In this document: one piece after another, positions 27,070 through 35,149 of the stretch
Numbering within the stretch: position 1 is the stretch's first letter
How the letters are laid out: each line of letters opens with the position of its first letter
Source: a virus
IMG/VR virus record: IMGVR_UViG_3300030419_005456
Coordinates: 61,571-125,570 of that record
DNA: 64,000 nt
Strand: one strand, 5' to 3'
Translations under genes and position numbers: made by a program
Notes under the pieces: model-generated
Told to the model about the DNA's origin: nothing
The model's input: the letters and a program-made list of their open reading frames with translations, nothing else
Databases searched by the model: none

Positions 27070-27278
27070 ATATAATAGAAAATCCGCAAGCCAAGGCGTG
27101 CGGATTGGTTTGTTTTATTAAGAGCGACACGGGGTTAATTCAAGCATTTTGTTACAGTGGGGTTTGATGTTTTATTTACTTAGGATACATGGTTGAACTA
27201 AAATACTTGAAGCGTTTGCGTGTCGAGGGAGTGTCGCCCCAGCCCTAGTCGTGTACTGCTCTTTAATCCCCGACAAAC
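27070..27278 (-). ncRNA. Candidate rod-shaped structured RNA upstream of the ribonucleotide reductase
   Basis: No gene fits the 240-base gap 27049-27288. The minus-strand sequence can fold into a long rod. GTTTGT near 27278 pairs with ACAAAC, ATTAAAGAGC pairs with GCTCTTAAT, and ACACG...GGG pairs with CCC-CGTGT. An inner helix of about 15 pairs joins TTCAAGTATTTTAGTT to AACAAAATGCTTGAA with one bulge and one G-U. A TATAAT box lies just before it and a terminator-like hairpin just after. Size (about 190-200 nt) and shape recall 6S RNA, but no family is established; a 5'-UTR attenuator is an alternative. Confidence 0.45.
27081..27106 (-). terminator. Terminator-like hairpin before the ribonucleotide reductase
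   Basis: On the minus strand an 8-pair stem (AATCCGCA/TGCGGATT) plus a GCC/GGC extension is followed by TTTTCTATTATAT. This could end the structured RNA above or act as an attenuator, since the reductase ATG lies only 33 bases further on. Confidence 0.6.
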
Positions 27279-27286
27279 TATTATAC
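27279..27286 (-). promoter_or_regulatory. GTATAATA box before the structured RNA
   Basis: The minus strand reads GTGTATAATAG directly after the dCMP deaminase stop. No good -35 box is seen 16-18 bases upstream. The same core recurs before other genes (35142, 42864, 46664, 61907), so I read it as a candidate phage promoter. Confidence 0.5.
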
Positions 27287-27288
27287 AC

Positions 27289-27780
27289 CTAAAATAGTAT
27301 GCCTTGCTCTTCTTTATTTTTTTTGTCTTTTATGTTTTTTAGGTAAGACAGGTCGGGTAGCATTGTTATAATCTCTAACCCGTTTTCTACGAGATGATTG
27401 TAGACAATTTGATCGTCAATATTGCGACCGTGAACCACACTGTCTATTGGTACATACCATGTTCTGATGTTGTTTTGCCAAAGAAGTTTGGCGCACCTGT
27501 GACAAGGCATGTGTGTTATATAGGCTACCGCTGAAGGGGGGTGGATTACCATATTGCTTATGGCGTTTTCTTCAGCGTGTACCATATAAGGGTATTTATG
27601 AGGTCTCTTACTGGGTAAAGAGTCATCGTCTACCCCAGAGCAAAAACCGTTGTAGCCTATTGATATGACTTTTTTATCAGAAACTAATACGCAGCCCACT
27701 TTGGTTTGGGCGTCGTGGCTTCGAGAGGAGGCTAGATAAGCAAACCCCATAAAATAATCATGCCAAGTCGGTTTTTCCAT
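27289..27780 (-). CDS. dCMP deaminase-family protein
   Basis: 163 aa. The zinc site is complete: VHAEENAI supplies His and Glu and ITHMPCHRCAKLL gives the Cys pair. HDAQTKVGCVLVSDKK and GYNGFCSGVDD are typical of phage dCMP deaminases, which make dUMP for dTMP synthesis. It works with the adjacent reductase and dUTPase. The last 15 residues are Lys-rich. Confidence 0.9.
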   Translation of the reverse strand: MEKPTWHDYFMGFAYLASSRSHDAQTKVGCVLVSDKKVISIGYNGFCSGVDDDSLPSKRPHKYPYMVHAEENAISNMVIHPPSAVAYITHMPCHRCAKLLWQNNIRTWYVPIDSVVHGRNIDDQIVYNHLVENGLEIITMLPDLSYLKNIKDKKNKEEQGILF

Positions 27781-27833
27781 CGCGTCTTTTCGTCCTTGAT
27801 CGACGTTGTTTCTTTAGTCGTTTCTTGTCTCTT

Positions 27834-28022
27834 TTACTTTTTCTTCTTATCGTTCTTCCCATTTTTAAATTCAGGATGCACCCAAGCCCAAGTGCCGCCT
27901 CTGGACAGAGCTACTAGTTTACGAAAGTTTTGAATCTGCGGCAAGACCCAAGCTGAAGTTTTTTCGTCAATCTCGAAAAGTTCACAGCCTTTTTCTTCGA
28001 GAGTTTTAATGTCCGGTTGCAT
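27834..28022 (-). CDS. Unrecognised small protein
   Basis: 62 aa ending in a Lys-rich tail (GKNDKKKK). Contains TSAWVLPQIQNFRKLVALSRGG and WAWVHPEF, with several Trp. Overlaps the beta-propeller-like gene upstream by 17 bases. No family is recognised and no function can be inferred. Confidence 0.55.
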   Translation of the reverse strand: MQPDIKTLEEKGCELFEIDEKTSAWVLPQIQNFRKLVALSRGGTWAWVHPEFKNGKNDKKKK

Positions 28023-28992
28023 CTAGCACCTCCAATCCATGAATAGAATGACGTATGTCATTTTCCAGTTGTATCTCTTTTACAAAATCCGAAAGAAACA
28101 GATCGTAAACCAATATTCTTGCGGGCGAAGAGCCAACAAAAAGAAGGTTTTTGTGTTTAGCTAAACCTCTGTTCCAGTTGTTTACTGCTATGTCGTCAAC
28201 ACAGAATTTCGTATCCTTTGCTCTAGGAATCTGAGCAACGTCAAACCTTAATCCACCAAGCTGTTTTGTAGCTATACCCAAAGAACTAAACGTAGTGAAG
28301 TTCGTTACGATGCAGTCCTCGTACTCATAAAAGTTATGTATAAAACTAGAAGCCTTGGAAACTACCGCTCCCGGTTTTGCTATACCGAACTCTTTAAGAA
28401 CTTCGCCAGATACGTATGGCATTGGAATGTAGCTTTCACTCATGTCGTGAAAATCATACAAGCCGGTTAGCAGTCCAGAAAAAAGAAGCCTGCCGTTATG
28501 CTCGCATATAGAATTTATGTGGTAATTGTCATTTTCAGATTTGTCTTTTGGGTCTATTTCTCGCAAACCCGTCAACACCTTGTGATCCGATTTACTTTCT
28601 CCAAGGACTTCCCAAAAACCTTTCACATTAAAGTCTAAGTCAACTTTTACTATTGCATCATAGGCTGTAGAAGTAGCCCACAGATGATCATCAAAATAGC
28701 ATATCTCGTGAATAGACTTGAAGACTTCTGGATCTTTGTGTGTTCTTTTTATTTCATATGTATGTTTATCTAATTCAATAAACCCAGCAGAATCAGATAC
28801 GATAATGCGATCAGGAAGAACGCAAATGCCACGAAGACCTCTTTCTCCTCCACGCTCATTATCGTTAACAAAATCTCTTTCATAAGGCGCATAGTGCAAG
28901 ACCTCCTCTGTATCAAGGTCTATTACATAAAGGCCGCCGTGAACATCGCCTTGCTTGGCGGCTCTAACCACCGTTGTGCAAATTATCTTCAT
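28006..28992 (-). CDS. Beta-propeller-like protein
   Basis: I choose the ATG at 28992 (MKIICTTVVRAAKQGD), giving 328 aa; a longer frame would run deep inside the upstream gene. Repeating units such as GGLYVIDLDTEEVLHY, RGICVLPDRIIVSDSAGFIELD, EICYFDDHLWATSTAYDAIVKVDLD and NLLFVGSSPARILVYDL look like propeller blades, as in DUF4915-type proteins. Neighbours are glycosyltransferase-like and sugar epimerase genes. Role unknown; a glycan-related or binding function is possible. Confidence 0.6.
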   Translation of the reverse strand: MKIICTTVVRAAKQGDVHGGLYVIDLDTEEVLHYAPYERDFVNDNERGGERGLRGICVLPDRIIVSDSAGFIELDKHTYEIKRTHKDPEVFKSIHEICYFDDHLWATSTAYDAIVKVDLDFNVKGFWEVLGESKSDHKVLTGLREIDPKDKSENDNYHINSICEHNGRLLFSGLLTGLYDFHDMSESYIPMPYVSGEVLKEFGIAKPGAVVSKASSFIHNFYEYEDCIVTNFTTFSSLGIATKQLGGLRFDVAQIPRAKDTKFCVDDIAVNNWNRGLAKHKNLLFVGSSPARILVYDLFLSDFVKEIQLENDIRHSIHGLEVLDATGH

Positions 28993-29845
28993 TATAAAAG
29001 CTTGCTGTAAAGTCCTGATAGGGTTTAGAAACGTGAGTAAAATCAAAAGCATGATAGTCTATGATGTTACCTTTTAGGTATCTAGCATTAACGGTATCTA
29101 TAGATATATCAAGGTTGCTTGGTACTGTTTCCGTTAATTTTACCATAGAGTTATGTAATACCACACTGTATTCTGGAGACGCCATCAGTGGCGAAGTCCC
29201 AGAAAAGTTACCGCTGTATAAATTGTCTTGCATTATTTTTTCAAAGTACTCTGGGTCTTTAACTTCTGATTTTTTTAGTGCATTAATAAGTATGTTCTTG
29301 TGATAAATATGGCCATTGGTTGAAAAAGGCATGCTAAAGTTTGTGTAATTTTCTACTTTTGTGGCATCCCACAACAAAAATTTATCGAATACAAATTCAC
29401 CCTCTGTTGGAATTGGTGAAAAATATTCTTCTCTTTCGTAAGGGTTTTGTATTACAGTATTGTTTCCCAGTCTTAGCGACAGGGAGGACAAAACGTAGGT
29501 TTTAAAGAGTTTCTTTATTAACCGATAAGACCCAACTCTTTCAAAAAGAATGTTCTCGTCATTAAATAAGCAGCATAAGTCTCTACCTTTGGATACACAC
29601 TTGTAGATATCTTCATTTATATTTGTTGAGTTTCTCAACTTCCATTTGATTGGAAAGTTAACGTTAAACATATGTTTGTTGTAGAAGTGGTTTTGCGTCT
29701 TTATATAACCACGAGCAAACAGATCGTCAGTATAATCATACAGGACGGTTATGTCGAATAGATTGCCACCATTTATTTGTAAGCTATCTAATAAAAGTCT
29801 AAGCTGTGCGGGTCTATCTTTTGAAAGAATTACAGTGGTAATCAT
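28964..29845 (-). CDS. Glycosyltransferase-like protein, paralogue of 38607-39443
   Basis: 293 aa. It opens with ITTVILSKDRPAQLRLLLDSL, very similar to the gene at 38607-39443 (INALVLSKDRACQLRLLLES). Both also share SLRLG-NT--Q, a DGH/NGHI segment and a C-terminal N-RYL-G-IIDY motif. The fold resembles GT2/GT-A enzymes, though the classical DxD is replaced by something like LFNDENI. Probably a sugar transferase; acceptor unknown. Overlaps the epimerase start by 4 bases. Confidence 0.65.
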   Translation of the reverse strand: MITTVILSKDRPAQLRLLLDSLQINGGNLFDITVLYDYTDDLFARGYIKTQNHFYNKHMFNVNFPIKWKLRNSTNINEDIYKCVSKGRDLCCLFNDENILFERVGSYRLIKKLFKTYVLSSLSLRLGNNTVIQNPYEREEYFSPIPTEGEFVFDKFLLWDATKVENYTNFSMPFSTNGHIYHKNILINALKKSEVKDPEYFEKIMQDNLYSGNFSGTSPLMASPEYSVVLHNSMVKLTETVPSNLDISIDTVNARYLKGNIIDYHAFDFTHVSKPYQDFTASFYNEDNLHNGG

Positions 29846-30837
29846 CTAAGTGCGCTCATACTTGGCGGTAGATCGTTTGAACTATACATTTGCGGAGCGG
29901 GTTGGGTCTCATAAAACCATCTAGCAGTAACATCCAGCCCGTCTTCAAGAGATACGGACGGTGTAAAACCAAGAACCGTCTTTGCTCTGGACGTATCTAA
30001 AGATCTTCTTTTCTGACCGTAAGCTGCCTCTAGCTTCCATTCTATACTACCTTTATAATCAAGCATAAGGCACACTTTGTCCAACAAGTCTTTTGTGGAT
30101 ATTTCTGTATCAGAGCCAACATTAATGATAGAAGGGGCTGTTGGTTTTTCTAAAGCTAGTGTGATTGCGTCAGCCGCATCGTCTACAAATAATAGATCTC
30201 TAGTAGAGCTTGAATCACCCCACACTTCAAGAGGTGATAATCCCCGTCCAACACAGTATCTAACTTTAGTGAGAAAAGATGGTATCATTTTGTTGGTGTG
30301 TGGATCGAAGTTATCTTCAGGACCGTAAAGATCCGCTAAAATAAGAGTTGTAGAATCTATACCAAACTGTTTTTTATAACCATCTAAAAGCGTTACGATA
30401 GCTTTTTTTGCAATCGCATAATGTGATTTGACTGGATGTGGTTGACCGTTCCAAAAATCTTCTTCTTTAAAGGGAACGGGACAATTAGAAGGGTAGGCAC
30501 AGACATCGCAAACGTTGACAATTTTTTTACAGTTATATTGTCGCGCTTCTTCTACCACCATTAGACCCATGTTGAGATTTTCGTACATGAGTCCACCGGG
30601 ATATTTTGCGTTTGCTCTTATTCCACCGTGTTTTGCTGCTAGATGTATCACGGCGTCTGGCTTTGTAGAATCGAACAGCCAGCCAATGTTAGCCTTTTCC
30701 CCTAAGTCTAACCCCTGCCTGAGACCGCCAGCAGTAAAGACATGTTCGTAACCCTTTTCCCTTAAGGCTCTTTCTACGGCTTTTCCGAGAAAACCTTGAC
30801 CGCCTGTAATTAATACGCGGCTACGGTTTGTAATCAT
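29842..30837 (-). CDS. GDP-L-fucose synthase-like NAD-dependent epimerase
   Basis: 331 aa. VLITGGQGFLGKAVERAL is the Rossmann motif, HLAAKHGGI the active-site loop seen in GDP-fucose synthases, and SHYAIAKKA the catalytic Tyr-x3-Lys. STRDLLFVDDAADAI and NVGSDTEISTKDL complete the extended SDR domain. The family epimerises and reduces GDP-sugars. It overlaps the thioredoxin stop by one base and a glycosyltransferase by 4 bases, so it likely supplies an activated sugar. Confidence 0.85.
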   Translation of the reverse strand: MITNRSRVLITGGQGFLGKAVERALREKGYEHVFTAGGLRQGLDLGEKANIGWLFDSTKPDAVIHLAAKHGGIRANAKYPGGLMYENLNMGLMVVEEARQYNCKKIVNVCDVCAYPSNCPVPFKEEDFWNGQPHPVKSHYAIAKKAIVTLLDGYKKQFGIDSTTLILADLYGPEDNFDPHTNKMIPSFLTKVRYCVGRGLSPLEVWGDSSSTRDLLFVDDAADAITLALEKPTAPSIINVGSDTEISTKDLLDKVCLMLDYKGSIEWKLEAAYGQKRRSLDTSRAKTVLGFTPSVSLEDGLDVTARWFYETQPAPQMYSSNDLPPSMSALR

Positions 30838-31136
30838 TATTCTAGCTCTTCTAAAAATTCCACAAGAGTTTCTACGTCCATATTATTGGCGCTTTTTTTG
30901 ACGTTATGATCTTCGTCCATGATTACAACCATTGGGTATTTTTCTATACCGAATTCTTGCACAAGATGCCTATTCTGAGGCTTATTGCAAGTTACGAAAG
31001 CTGGTTTTCCACCATGATAAGGTTTAACAGCTTTTAAGACTTGATCATTAGTCCATGCATGCTCTTTCATTTGCACGCAAAATGGACACCAGTCCGTCAT
31101 AAACACCACTACTTGATGTGTTTCCTTCTTTACCAT
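30837..31136 (-). CDS. Thioredoxin-fold protein with CPFC active site
   Basis: I start at the ATG at 31136, which has GGAG at 8 bases; 99 aa. An earlier ATG at 31196 would run through a stable hairpin. VVVFMTDWCPFCVQMKEHAW is the thioredoxin or glutaredoxin active site and EKYPMVVIMDE the cis-proline loop. It could reduce disulphides in phage or host proteins, but class II reductase uses its own C-terminal pair plus thioredoxin, so it may serve that enzyme. Confidence 0.8.
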   Translation of the reverse strand: MVKKETHQVVVFMTDWCPFCVQMKEHAWTNDQVLKAVKPYHGGKPAFVTCNKPQNRHLVQEFGIEKYPMVVIMDEDHNVKKSANNMDVETLVEFLEELE

Positions 31137-31157
31137 TTTTAAACTCCAAGGTAAAAT

Positions 31158-31187
31158 CCAGAACCTCCAGTCCTTTAGAGGCTCTGG
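31158..31187 (-). terminator. Hairpin resembling a weak terminator
   Basis: Minus strand CCAGAGCCTC pairs with GAGGTTCTGG over 10 bases with one G-U, loop of 10, followed by ATTTTA. It lies between the small membrane gene 31205-31393 and the thioredoxin start. Confidence 0.5.
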
Positions 31188-31204
31188 ATAGTGCATACCG
31201 CTAA

Positions 31205-31393
31205 CTATTTACCCATAAAGGGCAAAAGGTTTTTAATAGACTCAGGAGTCCACCAACCTTGGCTCACTCCTAAGAAGAACACTCCAGTACCGACCGTAAG
31301 TAAAAACATTATAGGCTTTTCTCTTGCCATTTTTAATGGGTGAGTAATGCCATAGATAAGGTTTTTAATTGGTCTACCCTTTACAAAGCTCAT
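31205..31393 (-). CDS. Small membrane protein
   Basis: 62 aa with one hydrophobic stretch (IMFLLTVGTGVFFLGVSQGW) after a basic N-terminus. No signal-peptidase site. It lies in a run of small membrane genes beside hydrolases, so a holin-like or envelope role is possible. A GTATAATA box touches its ATG, with a ribosome-like AGAAGGGG before it. No family recognised. Confidence 0.55.
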   Translation of the reverse strand: MSFVKGRPIKNLIYGITHPLKMAREKPIMFLLTVGTGVFFLGVSQGWWTPESIKNLLPFMGK

Positions 31394-31416
31394 ATTATAC
31401 CCCTTCTAAAAAAGAA

Positions 31417-31596
31417 TTAAGAAGTCTCTCGGAGACTATCTCCCACAATCCATGCACCCGCCAATAAGGTGACTTGCATGACTGTATCTGGGTTAACTGT
31501 ACCTTCACCAAAAATAGTGTCAGCACACACAACTACCATGCCAGCTACAGCGACCCAAAATCGTCGTGAACTGACCATCGACTTTAACTTTGTCAT
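31417..31596 (-). CDS. Small holin-like membrane protein
   Basis: 59 aa with GGAG before the ATG. RRFWVAVAGMVVVCADTIF and VMQVTLLAGAWIVGDSL form two hydrophobic segments linked by a short polar loop. This resembles small two-segment proteins of marine phages often annotated as holin-like. It sits among membrane proteins, an M19 dipeptidase and a metalloprotease. Role is inferred from shape and position only. Confidence 0.6.
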   Translation of the reverse strand: MTKLKSMVSSRRFWVAVAGMVVVCADTIFGEGTVNPDTVMQVTLLAGAWIVGDSLRETS

Positions 31597-31620
31597 TTAA
31601 AATCTCCATTTAAAAACAAG

Positions 31621-32016
31621 TTAGAAAAAACCTTTTACTTTATCCAGTATACCACCAAAGCTACTGAAACCGCCACCGGAAACGATAAAATAAATAATAA
31701 TACCTAATCCTAAGAGCGCTACCAACCATTTTCTTTTTGCAGCGACAGCATAAGCCTTTTGAGTTATTAGACTTATCCTTTCCAGCCTAAAGTTACGTCT
31801 TTCTCCACGCTTGGCTTGTCTCTTTTGTTTTTTTGAGACTACCTTTTGGTTGTATTCCGCAATCTGATTTATTCTGTTCATGTAAAAATCACTTAAACCT
31901 CTTGTAATTGAGCAGCCCAATTGCTTGAGCAGCATCCCAATAATTATTATACCAAAAACAAACCCTCCAGCCAACACGCCTAGTATAAGTTGAAGGGTTT
32001 TTTTTATGAATATCAT
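31621..32016 (-). CDS. Two-segment membrane protein with basic middle
   Basis: 131 aa. Hydrophobic segment 1 is LQLILGVLAGGFVFGIIIIGMLL and segment 2 LVALLGLGIIIYFIVSGGG. Between them is a very basic helix (KQKRQAKRGERRNFRLERI). Both ends may be on the same side of the membrane. It could be a holin, anchor or envelope protein. No family recognised. It starts 5 bases after the dipeptidase stop. Confidence 0.55.
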   Translation of the reverse strand: MIFIKKTLQLILGVLAGGFVFGIIIIGMLLKQLGCSITRGLSDFYMNRINQIAEYNQKVVSKKQKRQAKRGERRNFRLERISLITQKAYAVAAKRKWLVALLGLGIIIYFIVSGGGFSSFGGILDKVKGFF

Positions 32017-32021
32017 TAAAG

Positions 32022-33275
32022 TTACTCGACGGGGCTACGTTTTCCCCACCCCTGTCTTAGAGTCCTTAAAGCGTTAGCCCCTAAAAACCCCTCAACCTGA
32101 ACGTCTGTGTACCCAAGAGATGTCAAGTATTTGGTTATTCTTGGAAGTTCGGACAAATCTGAAATTTCATCTGGAGGATCAGTAAAGCCATCATAGTCTG
32201 TACCAATACCAACACATCCAGAACCACCTACATTAATCATGTGGTTCATTGTTTGTTCTATGTGTTTTAATCCTAATCCACTATCTACTGGGGACAACCA
32301 ATAGTTCATAAATATAATACCTATAACACCACCGTTGTCTCCAATCCACTTTATTTCTTTGTCTGTAAGATTGTATGGGTCTCTATGTATTTCAAATGCT
32401 CCAGCATGACTAGCAATAATACAATTACCTTTTTTATGGTGACTGGCTATCTCTAGTATTCTAGATTTTGCTTTTGGCGTACAGTGACAGATGTCTATCA
32501 GCATGCCTAGCTCTAGCATTTTTTCTACAACTTTTTCTCCAGTTAAAGTTAGACCTTTGTTCATGTCCCATTTGCCTAAAGCTTTTTTCCATTTCATATG
32601 GCTCATTGCATATTCTGGATAAGGAAAAACTGGGTATGCTATTCTATTGGGATAGAAGTGGGCCAATGTTAAATAAGCTACACCCCTGTTAAAGAAGTGT
32701 TCTAGATTGGCTAGTATCTCTTCTTCAACATCTTTAGGTGAAGACATGATTTCATCTTCCAAACTTTTTCCTGCTTCGTGACCATGAAGAGAGTGACCTC
32801 CTTCTAAGGAGTGAACTACGCACATATCTCCATTAGCGAGACCTGTGTTTAAAGAATCAACAGAATTAGCAAAACACGCTCGTCTAGCATTAACCCCACG
32901 AGTCATGTTATAAGCGTGAATTTGTCTTTCCATTTCGTCGAGCATGCTATTAGTTGCATCAAAATACGTCGGATCAACCAAAGCCTTTCGCACGCTTGGG
33001 AAGAGCCAAAACAAAAACTTAATTAGTTTTATGTCGTCTATCCATCCTTGTTCTAGGATGTAGGAGGTGGACAACATAACGTCAACACCTCCAGCATCCA
33101 TTTTGGGAAAAGTAACCCTATCGCTAAAAGGCCAAAACTTTCTTTCAAAAAACTTCATAAGAGGTCGTCTCTTTTTAGAGCTTAAGTCTCTATCAAAAGT
33201 TACAGCCTTAAGAGCAGGGTGAGTATGCAGGTCTACCAATGTAGACTTATGGTGAAGTTCTTCCCAATTTTCCAT
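32022..33275 (-). CDS. M19 family (renal-dipeptidase-like) metallopeptidase
   Basis: 417 aa from the ATG at 33275, right after the metalloprotease stop. VDLHTHPA is the first metal ligand segment, LEGGHSLHGHEAG and MLIDICHCTPKAKSRI the second, IIASHAGAF the histidine segment and VGIGTDYDGF the Asp. Family members split dipeptides, especially those with a D-residue, and some act on beta-lactams. No signal peptide is seen at this start. It could act on peptidoglycan peptides or host peptides. Confidence 0.85.
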   Translation of the reverse strand: MENWEELHHKSTLVDLHTHPALKAVTFDRDLSSKKRRPLMKFFERKFWPFSDRVTFPKMDAGGVDVMLSTSYILEQGWIDDIKLIKFLFWLFPSVRKALVDPTYFDATNSMLDEMERQIHAYNMTRGVNARRACFANSVDSLNTGLANGDMCVVHSLEGGHSLHGHEAGKSLEDEIMSSPKDVEEEILANLEHFFNRGVAYLTLAHFYPNRIAYPVFPYPEYAMSHMKWKKALGKWDMNKGLTLTGEKVVEKMLELGMLIDICHCTPKAKSRILEIASHHKKGNCIIASHAGAFEIHRDPYNLTDKEIKWIGDNGGVIGIIFMNYWLSPVDSGLGLKHIEQTMNHMINVGGSGCVGIGTDYDGFTDPPDEISDLSELPRITKYLTSLGYTDVQVEGFLGANALRTLRQGWGKRSPVE

Positions 33276-33276
33276 T

Positions 33277-33951
33277 TTATTTGACCTTTCCATATAGTCT
33301 TTGTATTCTAGGAATATCATCCTGCATTTGAGGTACTTCAATGTTACTATTGTAATAGGGATACATTAAAGCGGTATCAAAGGCCGAATGACCTAAACCT
33401 AATAAATGTCCAATTTCATGGGCGCAGACAGCACGAAACAGTGTTCCTGCTTCTTCCGGTGCTAATGTCCAGTTTTCTGCGGAATCGAACATAGACCACA
33501 ACTGACCGTCATAGTCACGACTAGAGGGTAGCTGCGCCCAAGCTAAAACCCCTCCGCTTTTTCCAAAGCTACTTCTTCTTCTTCCGCTAGATCCAATAAT
33601 AATATCAGATTCTTCTATTTTATCGGTCATTTCAAACGATAAATTTGTAACTTTAGTCCAGCAATCAAAAGATTTTTTGATTTCTCTGTCCCAAACAGAA
33701 GGTACAAAATCGTTATCTCTGTTGAAAATGTGATAAGTCAGATGAGTATGACCATCCACAGTGTTTGGTCCACCCCACCTGTCAGGGCGAAATTTCTTAA
33801 CGTCTTGACTAGCAAGTGTAGAACACTCTATTCCACACTTTGTAACTAAGTCTCTTCTAAATAAACCCTTTCCTTCAACCTTCTCCGTGTATCCAAAAGT
33901 AATACCAAGCATAGAAGCTATGCTGGCCTTCAATATGTCACGGCGATGCAT
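33277..33951 (-). CDS. Matrixin-like zinc metalloprotease with Tat-like leader
   Basis: 224 aa. CAHEIGHLLGLGHS is the HExxHxxGxxH zinc site, and DTALMYPYYN supplies the Met-turn, as in matrixin/metzincin proteases (M10). The N-terminus MHRRDILKASIASMLGITFGY carries an RRD plus hydrophobic stretch, like a twin-arginine signal. Probably exported, cleaving host envelope proteins. Unusual in a phage. Next to an M19 dipeptidase gene. Confidence 0.8.
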   Translation of the reverse strand: MHRRDILKASIASMLGITFGYTEKVEGKGLFRRDLVTKCGIECSTLASQDVKKFRPDRWGGPNTVDGHTHLTYHIFNRDNDFVPSVWDREIKKSFDCWTKVTNLSFEMTDKIEESDIIIGSSGRRRSSFGKSGGVLAWAQLPSSRDYDGQLWSMFDSAENWTLAPEEAGTLFRAVCAHEIGHLLGLGHSAFDTALMYPYYNSNIEVPQMQDDIPRIQRLYGKVK

Positions 33952-33970
33952 GAGTACCCCTTTCTGTAAA

Positions 33971-34279
33971 TTAATTGTTCAGCTTCTTATCAATCCTTTC
34001 CAAAATATCTGCTATTCTTCTTTGGTCTGTTACTATTTTTGTCATGACATGTTGCATGTCTTTTTGTATTTCAGCCCAACTGCGAGGAACATAAACTAAT
34101 GGGGTTCCATCTGTATCACATTTTTCGTGAAGATCATGTAAACCTTTTAGCCAAGTCCTTTCTTCTTGTGTTAGCACTGAACCCTTCGAGTTCGTCTTTG
34201 ATATTAACATTTCAATAACCTTTATGAGTCCCATGGTAATAGCAATTACGGCTACTAAAGCTGGCATTTCTGAAGTCAT
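33971..34279 (-). CDS. Membrane-anchored coiled-coil protein
   Basis: I start at the ATG at 34279, with AAGGGT before it; an upstream ATG would place the terminator at 34305-34337 inside the gene. 102 aa. One hydrophobic segment (MPALVAVIAITMGLIKVIEML) is followed by a charged C-terminal helix (MTKIVTDQRRIADILERIDKKL). The shape is like XhlA-type haemolysin or spanin-like proteins. It sits beside the protease and dipeptidase. Role unknown. Confidence 0.55.
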   Translation of the reverse strand: MTSEMPALVAVIAITMGLIKVIEMLISKTNSKGSVLTQEERTWLKGLHDLHEKCDTDGTPLVYVPRSWAEIQKDMQHVMTKIVTDQRRIADILERIDKKLNN

Positions 34280-34304
34280 AATATTACCCTTCTGGGAAAA
34301 AGAA

Positions 34305-34337
34305 ACGGGGGATCTGGCTATTTCCAGAATCCCCCGT
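34305..34337 (-). terminator. Strong intrinsic terminator
   Basis: Minus strand ACGGGGGAT..CTGG pairs with CCAG.ATCCCCCGT around the loop AAATAG, followed by TTTCTTTTT. It ends the Gly/Ser/Thr-rich gene at 34358-35071. Confidence 0.9.
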
Positions 34338-34357
34338 CCCATATAGAAAATCAACAA

Positions 34358-35071
34358 TTAGCCCGTGATGGCGCTATAATCCATCATAGTTTCGCTTACA
34401 CTACCGTCGCCACTAGTGGACGTACCGGTATAGCTTACGAAGTTAGTTAGAATTACAAACTCACCCGGAATCGCACGAGTTACACGAGCAGCGTTATCAG
34501 TAGCATTGCTGTTGTTGTCAATAGCATTATGCTTCTGCTTAGATCCTCTGCTGGTAATACCAGCCTTGGCCGTACCATCGCTTTGCAACAAACCATGATT
34601 GTTTGTTGATGCAGCGGTTGGATCTCGGAACAAGTTGAAGATTCTCGTAGCCCACGTACCTTTTTGGTAACGAGATTCGGTAAAGTGAATCGAGCGTCGA
34701 GTTCCAAGGTCGGAACCAGCGATAGCAAGAATATCACCCGTAGATGCTTGTCCACCAATAAGCGTTGGAGAACCGCCACGAATCAAAAAGCCCGTATCGG
34801 TTGCAGAACGAGTAACAGCACGAGAGTTGGGATTGTATGCAAATGTACCACTGGAATTAGCGCTTGTAATTCCGGGCTGACCACTCAAATCGTCGGTGTT
34901 CTCAAAGATTTTTGAGCCAGCTAGTTTAATACCTTGAACAATCTCAATTAAAGATTTGGCTTGAAATGCGCTACCGGCGATATTACCGCCATGTAGAACT
35001 GTTCCACCATTCTTTCCGTCGTCGATACCGCCACTACCTTTGGCGGTTGTTTTGTGCGTACTTACAGTCAT
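34358..35071 (-). CDS. Gly/Ser/Thr-rich protein, probably structural and highly expressed
   Basis: 237 aa with no hydrophobic segment and many Gly, Ser, Thr and Asn. SLIEIVQGIKLAGSKIFENTDDLSG and GEFVILTNFVSYTGTST look like beta-rich virion protein. No family signature is recognised. It stands alone between a GTATAATA promoter box about 70 bases upstream and a strong terminator downstream. This layout fits a capsid, decoration or tail protein made in quantity late in infection. Evidence is positional. Confidence 0.6.
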   Translation of the reverse strand: MTVSTHKTTAKGSGGIDDGKNGGTVLHGGNIAGSAFQAKSLIEIVQGIKLAGSKIFENTDDLSGQPGITSANSSGTFAYNPNSRAVTRSATDTGFLIRGGSPTLIGGQASTGDILAIAGSDLGTRRSIHFTESRYQKGTWATRIFNLFRDPTAASTNNHGLLQSDGTAKAGITSRGSKQKHNAIDNNSNATDNAARVTRAIPGEFVILTNFVSYTGTSTSGDGSVSETMMDYSAITG

Positions 35072-35141
35072 TAGATTTACCTCATATAGAATTTACGCAC
35101 CGTTTTCCTTTGGCTCCTAAAATAATATTCCATTCCTAATA

Positions 35142-35149
35142 TATTATAC
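35142..35149 (-). promoter_or_regulatory. GTATAATA box before the structural-like gene
   Basis: Minus strand GGTGTATAATATATT lies 71 bases upstream of the ATG at 35071, just past the stop of the aldolase-like gene. No good -35 is seen. It matches the repeated box described in the findings. Confidence 0.6.

Noticed and set aside
27049-27288. Cobalamin riboswitch before the B12-dependent reductase
   Set aside because: I could not find the B12-box consensus or the usual architecture; the structure is a simple rod. Not excluded without a covariance search.
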